Below are positions 41,724 through 49,322 of a stretch of DNA of 49,322 nucleotides, piece by piece (within the stretch, counting starts at the first letter, position 1; each line of letters starts with the position of its first letter). Origin of the DNA: Flavobacteriaceae bacterium UBA4166 (GTDB taxonomy: Bacteria > Bacteroidota > Bacteroidia > Flavobacteriales > Flavobacteriaceae); contig DFVG01000031.1 in assembly GCA_002379985.1 (NCBI GenBank), forward strand, positions 1-49,322. Reading direction: 5' to 3'. The notes under the pieces were generated by a model. The model was not told the origin of the DNA. It did no database searches and saw nothing but the letters and a program-made list of their open reading frames with translations. Both the position numbers and the translations under genes were made by a program.

Positions 41724-42914
41724 ATGAAAACAGCATATATAGTTAAAGCATATCGAACCGCAGTAGGGAAAGCACCACGCGGACTCTTCCGTTTCAAGCG
41801 ACCCGATGAGCTAGCAGCAGAAACCATTCAATACATGATGGAACAACTTCCAAATCTCGATAAAAAACAAATCGACGACGTGATGGTAGGAAATGCCATG
41901 CCGGAAGCAGAACAAGGCTTGAACATGGCACGTCTTATTAGTTTAATGGGACTCAAAATTGAAGATGTACCCGGCGTTACCGTGAATCGATACTGTGCTT
42001 CAGGAATTGAAACCATCGCAATGGCGTCTGCAAAAATCCAAGCGGGAATGGCAGATTGTATTATCGCCGGCGGAGCGGAAAGTATGAGCTACATCCCCAT
42101 GGGAGGCTACAAGCCGACCCCTGATTATAAATTGGCGAAAGAAGGAAAAGAAGATTATTACTGGGGTATGGGGCTCACTGCGGAAGCCGTTGCTGAAAAA
42201 TACAAGGTGTCTCGTGAAGATCAGGATGAGTTCGCTTATAACTCCCATCAAAAAGCCTTGAAAGCACAGGCGGAAGATCGATTCCAAGAGCAAATTGTAC
42301 CGATTGAAGTAGAACATACGTTCGTAAACAAGGGTGGTAAAAAAGAAACGACTACCTATACCGTCAACAAAGATGAAGGTCCGCGTGCCGACACATCTTT
42401 AGAGGTATTAGGAAAACTCCGACCTGTTTTTGCAGAAGGCGGAAGTGTCACCGCAGGTAATTCTTCGCAAATGAGTGACGGAGCCGCTTTCGTTATGGTA
42501 ATGAGTGAAGAAATGGTGAAGCAACTAAACCTAGAGCCCATCGCGCGATTGGTCAATTTTGCGGCAGCGGGAGTAGAACCTCGTATCATGGGAATTGGTC
42601 CTGTCAAGGCCATTCCGAAAGCCTTAAAACAAGCCAACATGAAACTCGATCAAATTGAATTGATCGAATTAAATGAAGCGTTTGCATCACAATCGTTGGC
42701 GGTGATAAGAGAACTCGACCTCAATAAAGACATCGTCAATGTGAACGGAGGTGCCATTGCCTTAGGACATCCCCTAGGTTGTACCGGAGCCAAACTTTCC
42801 GTGCAGTTATTTGATGAAATGCGGAAACGTAAGATGCAGGGTAAATATGGTATGGTGACCATGTGTGTAGGAACCGGACAAGGTGCGGCAGGAATCTATG
42901 AATTTTTAAACTAA
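41724..42914 (+). CDS. fadA: Acetyl-CoA C-acyltransferase (thiolase)
   Basis: The thiolase cleaves 3-ketoacyl-CoA with CoA to acetyl-CoA and a shortened acyl-CoA, the last step of beta-oxidation. The 396-residue protein has the complete thiolase active site: nucleophile Cys91 in VNRYCASGIE, His349 in GHPLGCTGAK and Cys381 in TMCVGTGQGAAG. The length is typical. It lies downstream of fadN, separated by the four-helix-bundle cassette, and 21 bp upstream of the acyl-CoA dehydrogenase gene. With these it makes the standard fadN-fadA-fadE set. Confidence 0.95.
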   Translation: MKTAYIVKAYRTAVGKAPRGLFRFKRPDELAAETIQYMMEQLPNLDKKQIDDVMVGNAMPEAEQGLNMARLISLMGLKIEDVPGVTVNRYCASGIETIAMASAKIQAGMADCIIAGGAESMSYIPMGGYKPTPDYKLAKEGKEDYYWGMGLTAEAVAEKYKVSREDQDEFAYNSHQKALKAQAEDRFQEQIVPIEVEHTFVNKGGKKETTTYTVNKDEGPRADTSLEVLGKLRPVFAEGGSVTAGNSSQMSDGAAFVMVMSEEMVKQLNLEPIARLVNFAAAGVEPRIMGIGPVKAIPKALKQANMKLDQIELIELNEAFASQSLAVIRELDLNKDIVNVNGGAIALGHPLGCTGAKLSVQLFDEMRKRKMQGKYGMVTMCVGTGQGAAGIYEFLN

Positions 42915-42935
42915 CAATACTTTTTAGAATATAAT

Positions 42936-44741
42936 ATGGAAGCTACTGAAACTAAAAACGAACTGTTGCGAGGGGGACAATTTCTCGTAAAAGAAACCGC
43001 ATATGAGGATGTGTTCACTCCGGAAGACTTTTCGGAAGAACAAAAAATGATGAAGGAATCGGTGATCGATTTTGTAGATCGTGAAATTTGGCCCAAAAAA
43101 GAGCGCTTTGAAGCCAAAGACTACGCCCTGACGGAAGAAGTAATGCGAAAAGCCGGTGAAATGGGATTGTTAGGAGTTGCCGTTCCCGAAGAATATGACG
43201 GACTAGGAATGGGGTTTGTAACAACCATGCTGGTTTGTGATTATATTAGTGGAGCAACCGGTTCTATTGCCACCGCTTTTGGAGCCCATACCGGAATTGG
43301 CACCATGCCCATTACATTATATGGTACTGAAGAACAGAAAAAGAAATATGTACCAAAATTGGCGACAGGCGAATGGTTTGGAGCGTATTGTTTGACCGAA
43401 CCTGGCGCCGGAAGCGATGCCAACAGCGGAAAAACCAAAGCGGTATTGAGCGAAGACGGTACACATTACAAGATCAGCGGACAAAAAATGTGGATCTCGA
43501 ATGCAGGTTTCTGTAATCTGTTTATCGTTTTTGCACGAATTGAAGATGACAAGAACATTACCGGATTTATTGTTGAGAATAATCCCGAAAATGGAATTTC
43601 GCTTGGAGAAGAAGAAAAGAAATTAGGAATTCACTCCTCCTCTACTCGCCAAGTGTTTTTCAACGACACCAAAGTTCCGGTTGAAAATATGCTCTCGGAA
43701 CGCGGAAATGGTTTCAAGATCGCCATGAATGCTTTGAATGTAGGTCGAATTAAATTGGCAGCAGCCTGTTTGGATGCACAACGCCGTGTGATTGATGGTG
43801 CCGCCAAATACGCCAACGAGCGTGTGCAGTTTAAAACACCCATCGCAAAATTCGGAGCGATCAAGTCGAAGTTATCAGAAATGGCAACCTCCGCTTTTGC
43901 AGGAGAAAGCGCCAGCTATCGCGCCGCAAAGAATATTGAAGATCGAATTTCAATTCGAATGGAACAAGGGAATTCGCATCAGGAAGCAGAATTGAAAGGT
44001 GTAGAAGAATATGCTATTGAATGTTCTATTCTGAAAGTTGCGGTTTCCGAAGATATTCAAAACTGTTCCGACGAAGGAATCCAAATCTTTGGGGGAATGG
44101 GCTTTAGTGCCGACACGCCTATGGAAGCGGCTTGGCGAGATGCACGTATCGCACGTATCTATGAAGGAACCAACGAGATCAACCGAATGTTAGCAGTTGG
44201 GATGTTGGTGAAGAAAGCCATGAAAGGACATGTAGATCTACTGAATCCTGCACAGAAAGTGGGCGAAGAATTGATGGGAATTCCCTCATTTGAAACGCCG
44301 GATTATTCTGAAGTACTTTCCGAAGAACTCGACATGATCAAGAAATTGAAGAAAGTATTCTTGATGGTGGCCGGTTCTGCCGTTCAGAAATATGGTCCCG
44401 ACCTGGAAGAGCACCAGCAATTGTTACTTGCAGCTGCCGATATTTTGATTGAAATTTATATGGCGGAAAGCACCATTCTTCGTGCTCTTAAAAACCATAA
44501 GCGTGGTCATGCAGATGCCGATTATCATGTGGCAATGGCAAAATTATACCTTTACCATGCGGTTGAAAAAGTGAACAATAAAGGAAAAGAAGGCATTATT
44601 AGTTTTGCGGAAGGTGACGAACAACGCGCCATGCTAATGGGATTAAAGCGTTGGACGAAATACACCAATTTCCCCAACATCGTAGCATTGCGTAATAAAA
44701 TTGCAGAAAAGGTATCAGATGAGAATACCTATCCCTTTTAA
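42936..44741 (+). CDS. fadE: Acyl-CoA dehydrogenase
   Basis: The flavoenzyme catalyses the first oxidation step of beta-oxidation, from acyl-CoA to trans-2-enoyl-CoA. The 601-residue protein has an N-terminal helical domain, the beta domain with CLTEPGAGSDANSGKT near residue 155 and WISNAGF, and the C-terminal helical domain with the catalytic Glu410 in RIYEGTNEINRML. An additional C-terminal region of about 170 residues (from 430) is present, as in B. subtilis FadE and related long acyl-CoA dehydrogenases. It is the last gene of the marR-fadN-fadA operon and is followed by a strong terminator. Confidence 0.94.
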   Translation: MEATETKNELLRGGQFLVKETAYEDVFTPEDFSEEQKMMKESVIDFVDREIWPKKERFEAKDYALTEEVMRKAGEMGLLGVAVPEEYDGLGMGFVTTMLVCDYISGATGSIATAFGAHTGIGTMPITLYGTEEQKKKYVPKLATGEWFGAYCLTEPGAGSDANSGKTKAVLSEDGTHYKISGQKMWISNAGFCNLFIVFARIEDDKNITGFIVENNPENGISLGEEEKKLGIHSSSTRQVFFNDTKVPVENMLSERGNGFKIAMNALNVGRIKLAAACLDAQRRVIDGAAKYANERVQFKTPIAKFGAIKSKLSEMATSAFAGESASYRAAKNIEDRISIRMEQGNSHQEAELKGVEEYAIECSILKVAVSEDIQNCSDEGIQIFGGMGFSADTPMEAAWRDARIARIYEGTNEINRMLAVGMLVKKAMKGHVDLLNPAQKVGEELMGIPSFETPDYSEVLSEELDMIKKLKKVFLMVAGSAVQKYGPDLEEHQQLLLAAADILIEIYMAESTILRALKNHKRGHADADYHVAMAKLYLYHAVEKVNNKGKEGIISFAEGDEQRAMLMGLKRWTKYTNFPNIVALRNKIAEKVSDENTYPF

Positions 44742-44768
44742 TAATTGAATTTTAGTTTTTTAGTTGAC

Positions 44769-44805
44769 AAGAGTCGTTCAGTAAGTTAAGAACGGCTCTT
44801 TTTTT
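44769..44805 (+). terminator. Intrinsic terminator of the beta-oxidation operon
   Basis: An 11-bp stem (44769-44779 with 44790-44800), perfect except for one U-G pair, is followed by seven T in all, two of them in the stem. It lies 28 bp after the fadE stop codon. Confidence 0.85.
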
Positions 44806-44810
44806 GGTCC

Positions 44811-44829
44811 TATCTTTGCCCTATCTTTA
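44811..44829 (+). promoter_or_regulatory. Tandem -7 boxes before the NTF2-like domain gene
   Basis: TATCTTTG (44811-44818) and TATCTTTA (44822-44829) lie in two copies of CCTATCTTT, 11 bp apart. The first is a perfect -7 box. Use of the second would give a leader of only about 3 nt before the ATG at 44836. Confidence 0.5.
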
Positions 44830-44835
44830 TTCACT

Positions 44836-46371
44836 ATGAAACGACTGCTATTATTTTTGACATTGCTAAGCGGACTTTCCGTAACCGCACAACAAGACGC
44901 TGAAGTATTTTTAATGAAGGTAGAAAACACCCAATCTGAAACTTGGGAAATTAGCGATTTCAAGAATATTTCCGGAAATGAAGGGTATGATAATCAACCC
45001 TCATTTCTCGATCCCAACAATGTTACGTATGCAGGTACTAGAAACGGGGCTACCGATATTGCCGTGTATAACATCCCATCGGGGCAACATTGGTGGCTGA
45101 ATGTGCCCACTGAGGGCGGAGAATACTCTCCCCAAATAATTCCAGAAGAAAAAGCAGTCGCAGCAGTTCGGTTAGATCCCGATGGGCTGCAACGCTTGTA
45201 CAAATATCCATTCGGAGAACAACCCCCAAGCCTGCTTTTCGAGGAGCTACAGGTCGCTTATTTTGCTTTCTACGATAGGCATACCTTGCTGTCTTCGGTA
45301 TTAAATAATGGAGAATTGGCGCTTGTCATGGCCAATTTGAAAACCCAACAAGTAGATACTCTTTTCCAGAACTCCGGGCGATCTATACATAAAGTTCCAA
45401 AGCGCAACGCAATGACCTATACGCTGGTAAATGAAGATGGCAATCATGATATCTATTGGTATGATATGGACAAAAAAGAGAGCTTCTTTGTGTGCCAACT
45501 CCCCATTGGCATTCAAGATTATGCATGGATCGATGAAGACCGAATGATTTTAGGAAGTAACACCGCATTGTATCTATACGATACCTTGGGAGCACCTCAG
45601 TGGAAAAAAGTTGCGGAACTTAAAAATTATAAACTTGAGAATATTAGTCGGATTTCCGCCAATATAGACGGAACCATGATTGCACTGGCAGCTACTTCCA
45701 ATGCCAAACCACCGATAGAGGTCATCGAAAAACAGGTAGCGTCATACAATGCAAAAGACCTCGAGTCTTTCAGTAATTGTTTTGCCGAAGATGTATTGGT
45801 GCGAATTTTTCCTGACCAAACCTTGTATGAAGGCAGACAAACGCTGAAAAGTAAGTATGCTGATTATTATAATTCCGTATCGTCTACCAGTGTAGCAGTC
45901 ACCAACAGAATTGCGCTAAATGGTTATGTTGTTGATGCCGAAACCGCTACCGATAATGGTAAGAAAAAGAAACAGGTGGCCATTTATCAAGTCAACAATG
46001 GAGAAATTAAGACAATGAGTTTTATTTTCGAAAATAATAGTTCTGCTGATCCTGAAGTCATCGTAGATAAACAACTAGACGCCTACAATGCGCGCAATAT
46101 TGACGCTTTTGTGAACACCTATTCCCAAGATGTACAATTGTTCAATTTTCCTCATACATCTACTGCTCAGGGGCATGAGCAATTACGAAAAAATTACGCC
46201 GACTTCTTCGCGCAGACCCCCGATCTTCATTGTGAAATAAAGAATCGCATCGTAATTGGCAACGTGGTAATCGATGAAGAATACATAACAATGAATGGCA
46301 CCTACTTTAGTGCCATTGCCATCTATGAAGTAGAAAATGGGGTCATTCAACGCGTCACTTTCTTACGTTAA
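44836..46371 (+). CDS. Secreted protein: WD40-like region plus two NTF2/SnoaL-like domains
   Basis: The 511-residue protein has a signal peptide (cleavage near SVTAQ, residue 19). A propeller-like N-terminal part of about 270 residues resembles periplasmic WD40/TolB-like proteins (for example FLDPNNVTYAGTRNGATDIAVYN and DRMILGSNTALYLYD). Two NTF2-like domains in tandem follow, about residues 295-405 and 412-511. Each starts with the pattern VIxKQxxxYNAxxxxxF (IEKQVASYNAKDLESF and VDKQLDAYNARNIDAF), typical of SnoaL-like folds. The NTF2-like units may bind a small ligand. I do not know this combination as a named family, and no function is assigned. It has its own promoter. Confidence 0.8.
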   Translation: MKRLLLFLTLLSGLSVTAQQDAEVFLMKVENTQSETWEISDFKNISGNEGYDNQPSFLDPNNVTYAGTRNGATDIAVYNIPSGQHWWLNVPTEGGEYSPQIIPEEKAVAAVRLDPDGLQRLYKYPFGEQPPSLLFEELQVAYFAFYDRHTLLSSVLNNGELALVMANLKTQQVDTLFQNSGRSIHKVPKRNAMTYTLVNEDGNHDIYWYDMDKKESFFVCQLPIGIQDYAWIDEDRMILGSNTALYLYDTLGAPQWKKVAELKNYKLENISRISANIDGTMIALAATSNAKPPIEVIEKQVASYNAKDLESFSNCFAEDVLVRIFPDQTLYEGRQTLKSKYADYYNSVSSTSVAVTNRIALNGYVVDAETATDNGKKKKQVAIYQVNNGEIKTMSFIFENNSSADPEVIVDKQLDAYNARNIDAFVNTYSQDVQLFNFPHTSTAQGHEQLRKNYADFFAQTPDLHCEIKNRIVIGNVVIDEEYITMNGTYFSAIAIYEVENGVIQRVTFLR

Positions 46372-46458
46372 TACGTAAATCGTAATTATTATTAACAGCT
46401 TTGCGATGCAGATTTACGGACGTTGAGTCGTGCTATGATAGTTTTGGAAAAAAATCTC

Positions 46459-47091
46459 ATGACTCAGTTCTTCCGATTTGTACTTCTCATTTCCATCACG
46501 CTTTGTAGTTGCGAAAATGAAACACAAAACAGTACCACCGTTAGTTATACCGAAATTGGTGAAGATACTACACCAGGCTGTCCGGACAGTGAATATCCGG
46601 ATTGGCGCACTTCTGATTATGTCTTACCATATCCTGTGGGAAAAGAGTACTTTATTGGGTTGAGTCATTGTACACGATCCTTTCATGCGGAAGGAGAACC
46701 GGATGAATTTGCGATTGATTTTAACATGAATGTGGGGACTACAGTAACTGCAGCCAGAGAAGGTACCGTAGTTTTTGTTGAAGAGAGCGGTAATGATGGT
46801 AATTTTCCCAATAATTTAGTCGTGGTTCGCCATGATGACGGATCTTTTGCACAATACATGCACTTAACTTCCAATGGCGCTGATGTCGAAGTAGACGATA
46901 TTGTGCAAAAAGGAGACCCTATTGGAAGAAGCGGAGCCACCGGACTTGCAGGATACCCGCATTTGCATTTTGTGGTAACACGAGGAGGGTGGCAATACCC
47001 GTATCAATCCATTCCCTATAACTTCAAAAACACGGAAGAAAACCCTAAGAGTTTGCGATCCGGAAAATTATACAGAGCACTTTCATATTAG
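46459..47091 (+). CDS. M23 family metallopeptidase lipoprotein
   Basis: M23 peptidases cut peptide bonds in peptidoglycan or other proteins, using zinc held by the LytM fold. From the ATG at 46459 the protein has 210 residues. A lipoprotein signal ends at Cys18 (or Cys16) in ITLCSC. The M23 domain spans about 60-190. Zinc-ligand candidates are the His in SFHAEGEPDEFAIDF with its Asp, and the second His of the HxH motif in YPHLHFVV. The general-base His is in QYMHL. All active-site positions therefore seem present. The frame begins earlier, at a TTG (46423), but that would bury the lipobox. Confidence 0.87.
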   Translation: MTQFFRFVLLISITLCSCENETQNSTTVSYTEIGEDTTPGCPDSEYPDWRTSDYVLPYPVGKEYFIGLSHCTRSFHAEGEPDEFAIDFNMNVGTTVTAAREGTVVFVEESGNDGNFPNNLVVVRHDDGSFAQYMHLTSNGADVEVDDIVQKGDPIGRSGATGLAGYPHLHFVVTRGGWQYPYQSIPYNFKNTEENPKSLRSGKLYRALSY

Positions 47092-47113
47092 AGGAGCTTA
47101 TTCGTCAAGTACA

Positions 47114-47145
47114 TTGCTTTTAGTGTTATGATTGCCTATTTTTAG
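47114..47145 (+). promoter_or_regulatory. Promoter of the M28 peptidase gene
   Basis: TTG (47114-47116), 21 bp, then TATTTTTA (47138-47145), close to TAnnTTTG. The predicted leader is about 15 nt. Confidence 0.5.
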
Positions 47146-47163
47146 CATTCTAACACTACAAAC

Positions 47164-48495
47164 ATGAAATATAATTTCTTACTAGTACTTCTTTTTTTAG
47201 GTTTCTTCGGAACAGCACAAACAGACGCACGCCTGTATGAGATCATCTCAAACATTTCCGCAGATCGTATCGAAGCTGACATCACTACCTTAGCGAACTT
47301 CGGAACACGACATACTTTGAGCGATACCGTCTCAAACACGCGAGGCATTGGTGCCGCAAGAAGGTGGATAAAAAAAGAGTTTGAAACAATATCCAATACT
47401 TGCAATAACTGCCTAGATGTCTTCTATCAAAAGAATTTTATCGAAAAAGGTGATAACGATCGCATTGTAAAAGATGTATGGATCGTAAACGTAGCGGCCG
47501 TTCAAAAAGGAACTAAGTATCCGAATCGCTACATTATTATGAGTGGAGATATTGATAGTCGTATTAGCGACCCAACCAATTACACCGATGATTCCCCCGG
47601 TGCCAACGATAATGCAAGCGGTATGGCGGGAGCCATTGAGGCTGCCAGAGTGCTTTCTCAGTACAAATTTGAAGCAAGTATTGTCTACTTAGGGTTGAGT
47701 GGAGAAGAACAAGGCCTTTATGGCGGAAAAGGCTTCGCCGAATATGCTAAAGAACAGGGATGGGAAATTATTGGCGTGTTGAATAACGATATGATAGGAA
47801 ATATCAAAGGTGTTGATGGCGTCATTAGTAATCGGGATTTCAGAATATTCTCAGAACCGGTACCTCCAACCGAAACCGAACGTGAACGGCGAGGGAGAAG
47901 ATTTTACGGAGGAGAGGTAGATGGGATCTCTCGTCAGCTGGCGCGCTATGTTCATAAAACCACTAGAACGTACATGCCCGAAATGAACCCCATGCTCATT
48001 TATCGCTTAGACCGCTTTGGTCGTGGTGGGCACCATAGACCTTTTAATGATTTTGGTTTTGCAGGAATTCGTATTATGGAAGCGCACGAGAATTACACCC
48101 AGCAACATCAAGACATCCGCATGGAAGACGGCATTGAATATGGTGACAAACTCAAATTTGTAGATTTTGATTATGCTAAAAAGCTTACCGCCGTGAACGC
48201 AATAACCATGGCGAATCTGGCATGGGCTCCACCGGCTCCCAAAAATGTAGCGATCGGAGGAATTGTAGAACCTTCCGCGAAGTTGAAATGGGAAAAAGTG
48301 GAAGGAGCTGTTGGTTATAAGATCTATTGGCGCGATACCACCTCACCCACTTGGGACTATAGTAGGTCTGTAGGAAATGTTTCCGAAGCTACCCTAGAAG
48401 GCATTGTTATTGATAATTATTTCTTTGGCGTAGCAGCCGTTGGAAAAGACGGGCATGAAAGTGTGGTTGTTTTCCCTTCTTCTATTTTTAGATAA
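47164..48495 (+). CDS. Secreted M28 family peptidase
   Basis: This 443-residue protein has a signal peptide (cleavage near GTAQ, residue 19) and an M28 aminopeptidase-like domain (about 90-345). A fibronectin type III-like domain follows at the C-terminus (about 350-443, PKNVAIGG to the end). Active-site elements are visible: GANDNASGM with the bridging Asp, GLSGEEQGLYG with the catalytic Glu pair, NNDMIGN, and the last His in IMEAHENY. The first ligand motif reads MSGDIDSR (residues about 128-135), with Asp where M28 enzymes usually have His, so zinc binding may be altered. The next gene starts on the last base of its stop codon. Confidence 0.87.
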   Translation: MKYNFLLVLLFLGFFGTAQTDARLYEIISNISADRIEADITTLANFGTRHTLSDTVSNTRGIGAARRWIKKEFETISNTCNNCLDVFYQKNFIEKGDNDRIVKDVWIVNVAAVQKGTKYPNRYIIMSGDIDSRISDPTNYTDDSPGANDNASGMAGAIEAARVLSQYKFEASIVYLGLSGEEQGLYGGKGFAEYAKEQGWEIIGVLNNDMIGNIKGVDGVISNRDFRIFSEPVPPTETERERRGRRFYGGEVDGISRQLARYVHKTTRTYMPEMNPMLIYRLDRFGRGGHHRPFNDFGFAGIRIMEAHENYTQQHQDIRMEDGIEYGDKLKFVDFDYAKKLTAVNAITMANLAWAPPAPKNVAIGGIVEPSAKLKWEKVEGAVGYKIYWRDTTSPTWDYSRSVGNVSEATLEGIVIDNYFFGVAAVGKDGHESVVVFPSSIFR

Positions 48496-49322
48496 TGATG
48501 AAATATATACTACTTCTAAGTTGCCTATGGTGCGGATACACCTTGCAAGCACAACAATTTACACGACAGGATACGCTGCGCGGCAGCATCACACCCGAAC
48601 GCGCTTGGTGGGACTTGAAAAAGTACGACCTGGCGGTGCAAGTGTTTCCCGAAACACAACGGATTACTGGGCACAATACGATATCTTTTAAAGCCTTGGA
48701 AAAGGGAGCCATTTTGCAAATCGACCTTCAAGCCCCGATGCAAATAGATCGTGTTCTGTTTAAAGAAAAAGAAGTGGATTTTATGACAGAGGGAAGTGCT
48801 CATTTCATCACCCTCCCTAAAGCCATCAAGAAGGGGAAAGAAGAAATGATTACCGTCCATTTCTCCGGAGCTCCTCGCGTCGCAAAACGCCCCCCTTGGG
48901 ACGGTGGTTTTACATGGAGTGAAGACAGCAATGGAAAACCGTTTATCGCTACTGCCAATCAAGGAATTGGTGCGAGCATATGGTGGCCCAACAAGGATCA
49001 TCCTTACGACGAACCCGATAATGGTGTTAGTATAGCCATCACGGTACCTCCCTCGCTTGTTGCCGTCGGGAACGGCCGACTAAAAAAAATGAGCTATACA
49101 GAAACAACGCAGACCTATGAATGGGAAGTGATAAACCCCATCAACAACTACGGGGTTAATATTAATATTGGAGATTATGTTCATTTTACCGAGCAATACG
49201 AAGGAGAAGAGGGACCCCTTCTAATGGATTATTGGGTGCTACGCGACAATAAGGAAAAAGCGAAAGAACAGTTTGCCCAAGCTCCCATGATGATGGAAGC
49301 TTTTGAACATTGGTTTGGCCCC
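48495..49322 (+). CDS. M1 family aminopeptidase (3' end outside window)
   Basis: The 276 visible codons encode a signal peptide (ending near TLQAQ, residue 19) and the N-terminal beta-saddle domain of an M1 metallopeptidase. The motif WDLKKYDLAVQVFPETQRITGHN and the segment ANQGIGASIWWPNKDHPYDEPDNG with VAVGNGRL are typical of this family. The zinc motif HEXXH would lie beyond the window edge, so activity cannot be judged. The first ATG (48495) overlaps the TAA of the M28 gene by one base; a second ATG follows directly. The two peptidase genes probably form a coupled pair that degrades peptides outside the inner membrane. Confidence 0.9.
   Translation, partial: MMKYILLLSCLWCGYTLQAQQFTRQDTLRGSITPERAWWDLKKYDLAVQVFPETQRITGHNTISFKALEKGAILQIDLQAPMQIDRVLFKEKEVDFMTEGSAHFITLPKAIKKGKEEMITVHFSGAPRVAKRPPWDGGFTWSEDSNGKPFIATANQGIGASIWWPNKDHPYDEPDNGVSIAITVPPSLVAVGNGRLKKMSYTETTQTYEWEVINPINNYGVNINIGDYVHFTEQYEGEEGPLLMDYWVLRDNKEKAKEQFAQAPMMMEAFEHWFGP

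Overview
The window reads as chromosomal DNA of a member of the Bacteroidota, most likely a marine-type Flavobacteriaceae. The reasons are: promoters of the Bacteroidota kind (TTG, about 19-21 bp, TAnnTTTG) with little use of Shine-Dalgarno sites; several secreted proteins ending in type IX secretion (T9SS) sorting domains; a single-chain PurL; a zinc-free L31; and a GlmU-like protein of the kind seen in Bacteroidota. Genes are densely packed on both strands. I see no rRNA, tRNA, prophage, insertion sequence or CRISPR array. The window cuts carB at its left end and an M1 aminopeptidase at its right end.

Layout. 1-7.6 kb: carB (partial), rpmH, a small TPR membrane protein, a lytic transglycosylase with an alpha/beta hydrolase, a pirin, a small GNAT protein, a hairpin-rich intergenic repeat and mtaB. 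7.6-11.2 kb: an oligopeptide-type binding lipoprotein, an unknown small membrane protein, a GlmU-like sugar nucleotidyltransferase and rpmE2. 11.3-16.5 kb: a DUF4199-like membrane protein, a family 2 glycosyltransferase, a phosphohexomutase and an MsbA-like ABC exporter (translationally coupled to the mutase). 16.45-16.93 kb is the only long stretch without a protein gene. It carries what look like two related small RNAs on the minus strand. 16.9-18.4 kb is an ECF sigma factor module (sigma, probable anti-sigma, periplasmic sensor-like protein). 18.5-23.7 kb: a BNR-type lipoprotein, an RsmB-like RNA methyltransferase, secreted endonuclease I and a secreted T9SS protein. 24-30.4 kb: purL and the glycogen pair glgA-glgC. 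30.5-38.3 kb: a T9SS carboxypeptidase, a long-chain acyl-CoA ligase, a T9SS BNR-repeat protein and a YihY-family membrane protein. 38.4-44.8 kb is a beta-oxidation operon (MarR regulator, FadN-type bifunctional enzyme, thiolase, acyl-CoA dehydrogenase), interrupted by a four-helix-bundle gene flanked by inverted repeats. 44.8-49.3 kb: a secreted protein with tandem NTF2-like domains and M23, M28 and M1 family peptidases.

How the genes work together. The marR-fadN-fadA-fadE cluster with the nearby acyl-CoA ligase makes a fatty-acid activation and degradation route. A 20-bp near-palindrome at the marR promoter is a likely operator. The secreted peptidases, nuclease, peptide-binding lipoprotein and T9SS cargo suit an organism that degrades external polymers. 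The sugar-phosphate genes (phosphohexomutase, glgC, glgA) link to glycogen storage and the GlmU-like protein to envelope precursors. The most novel signal is the pair of small RNAs at 16454-16775. They share a 5' element, a stem-loop that displays CCCCAA with compensating stem changes, and an intrinsic terminator. The starts of the pirin and purL genes carry sequence complementary to that loop.
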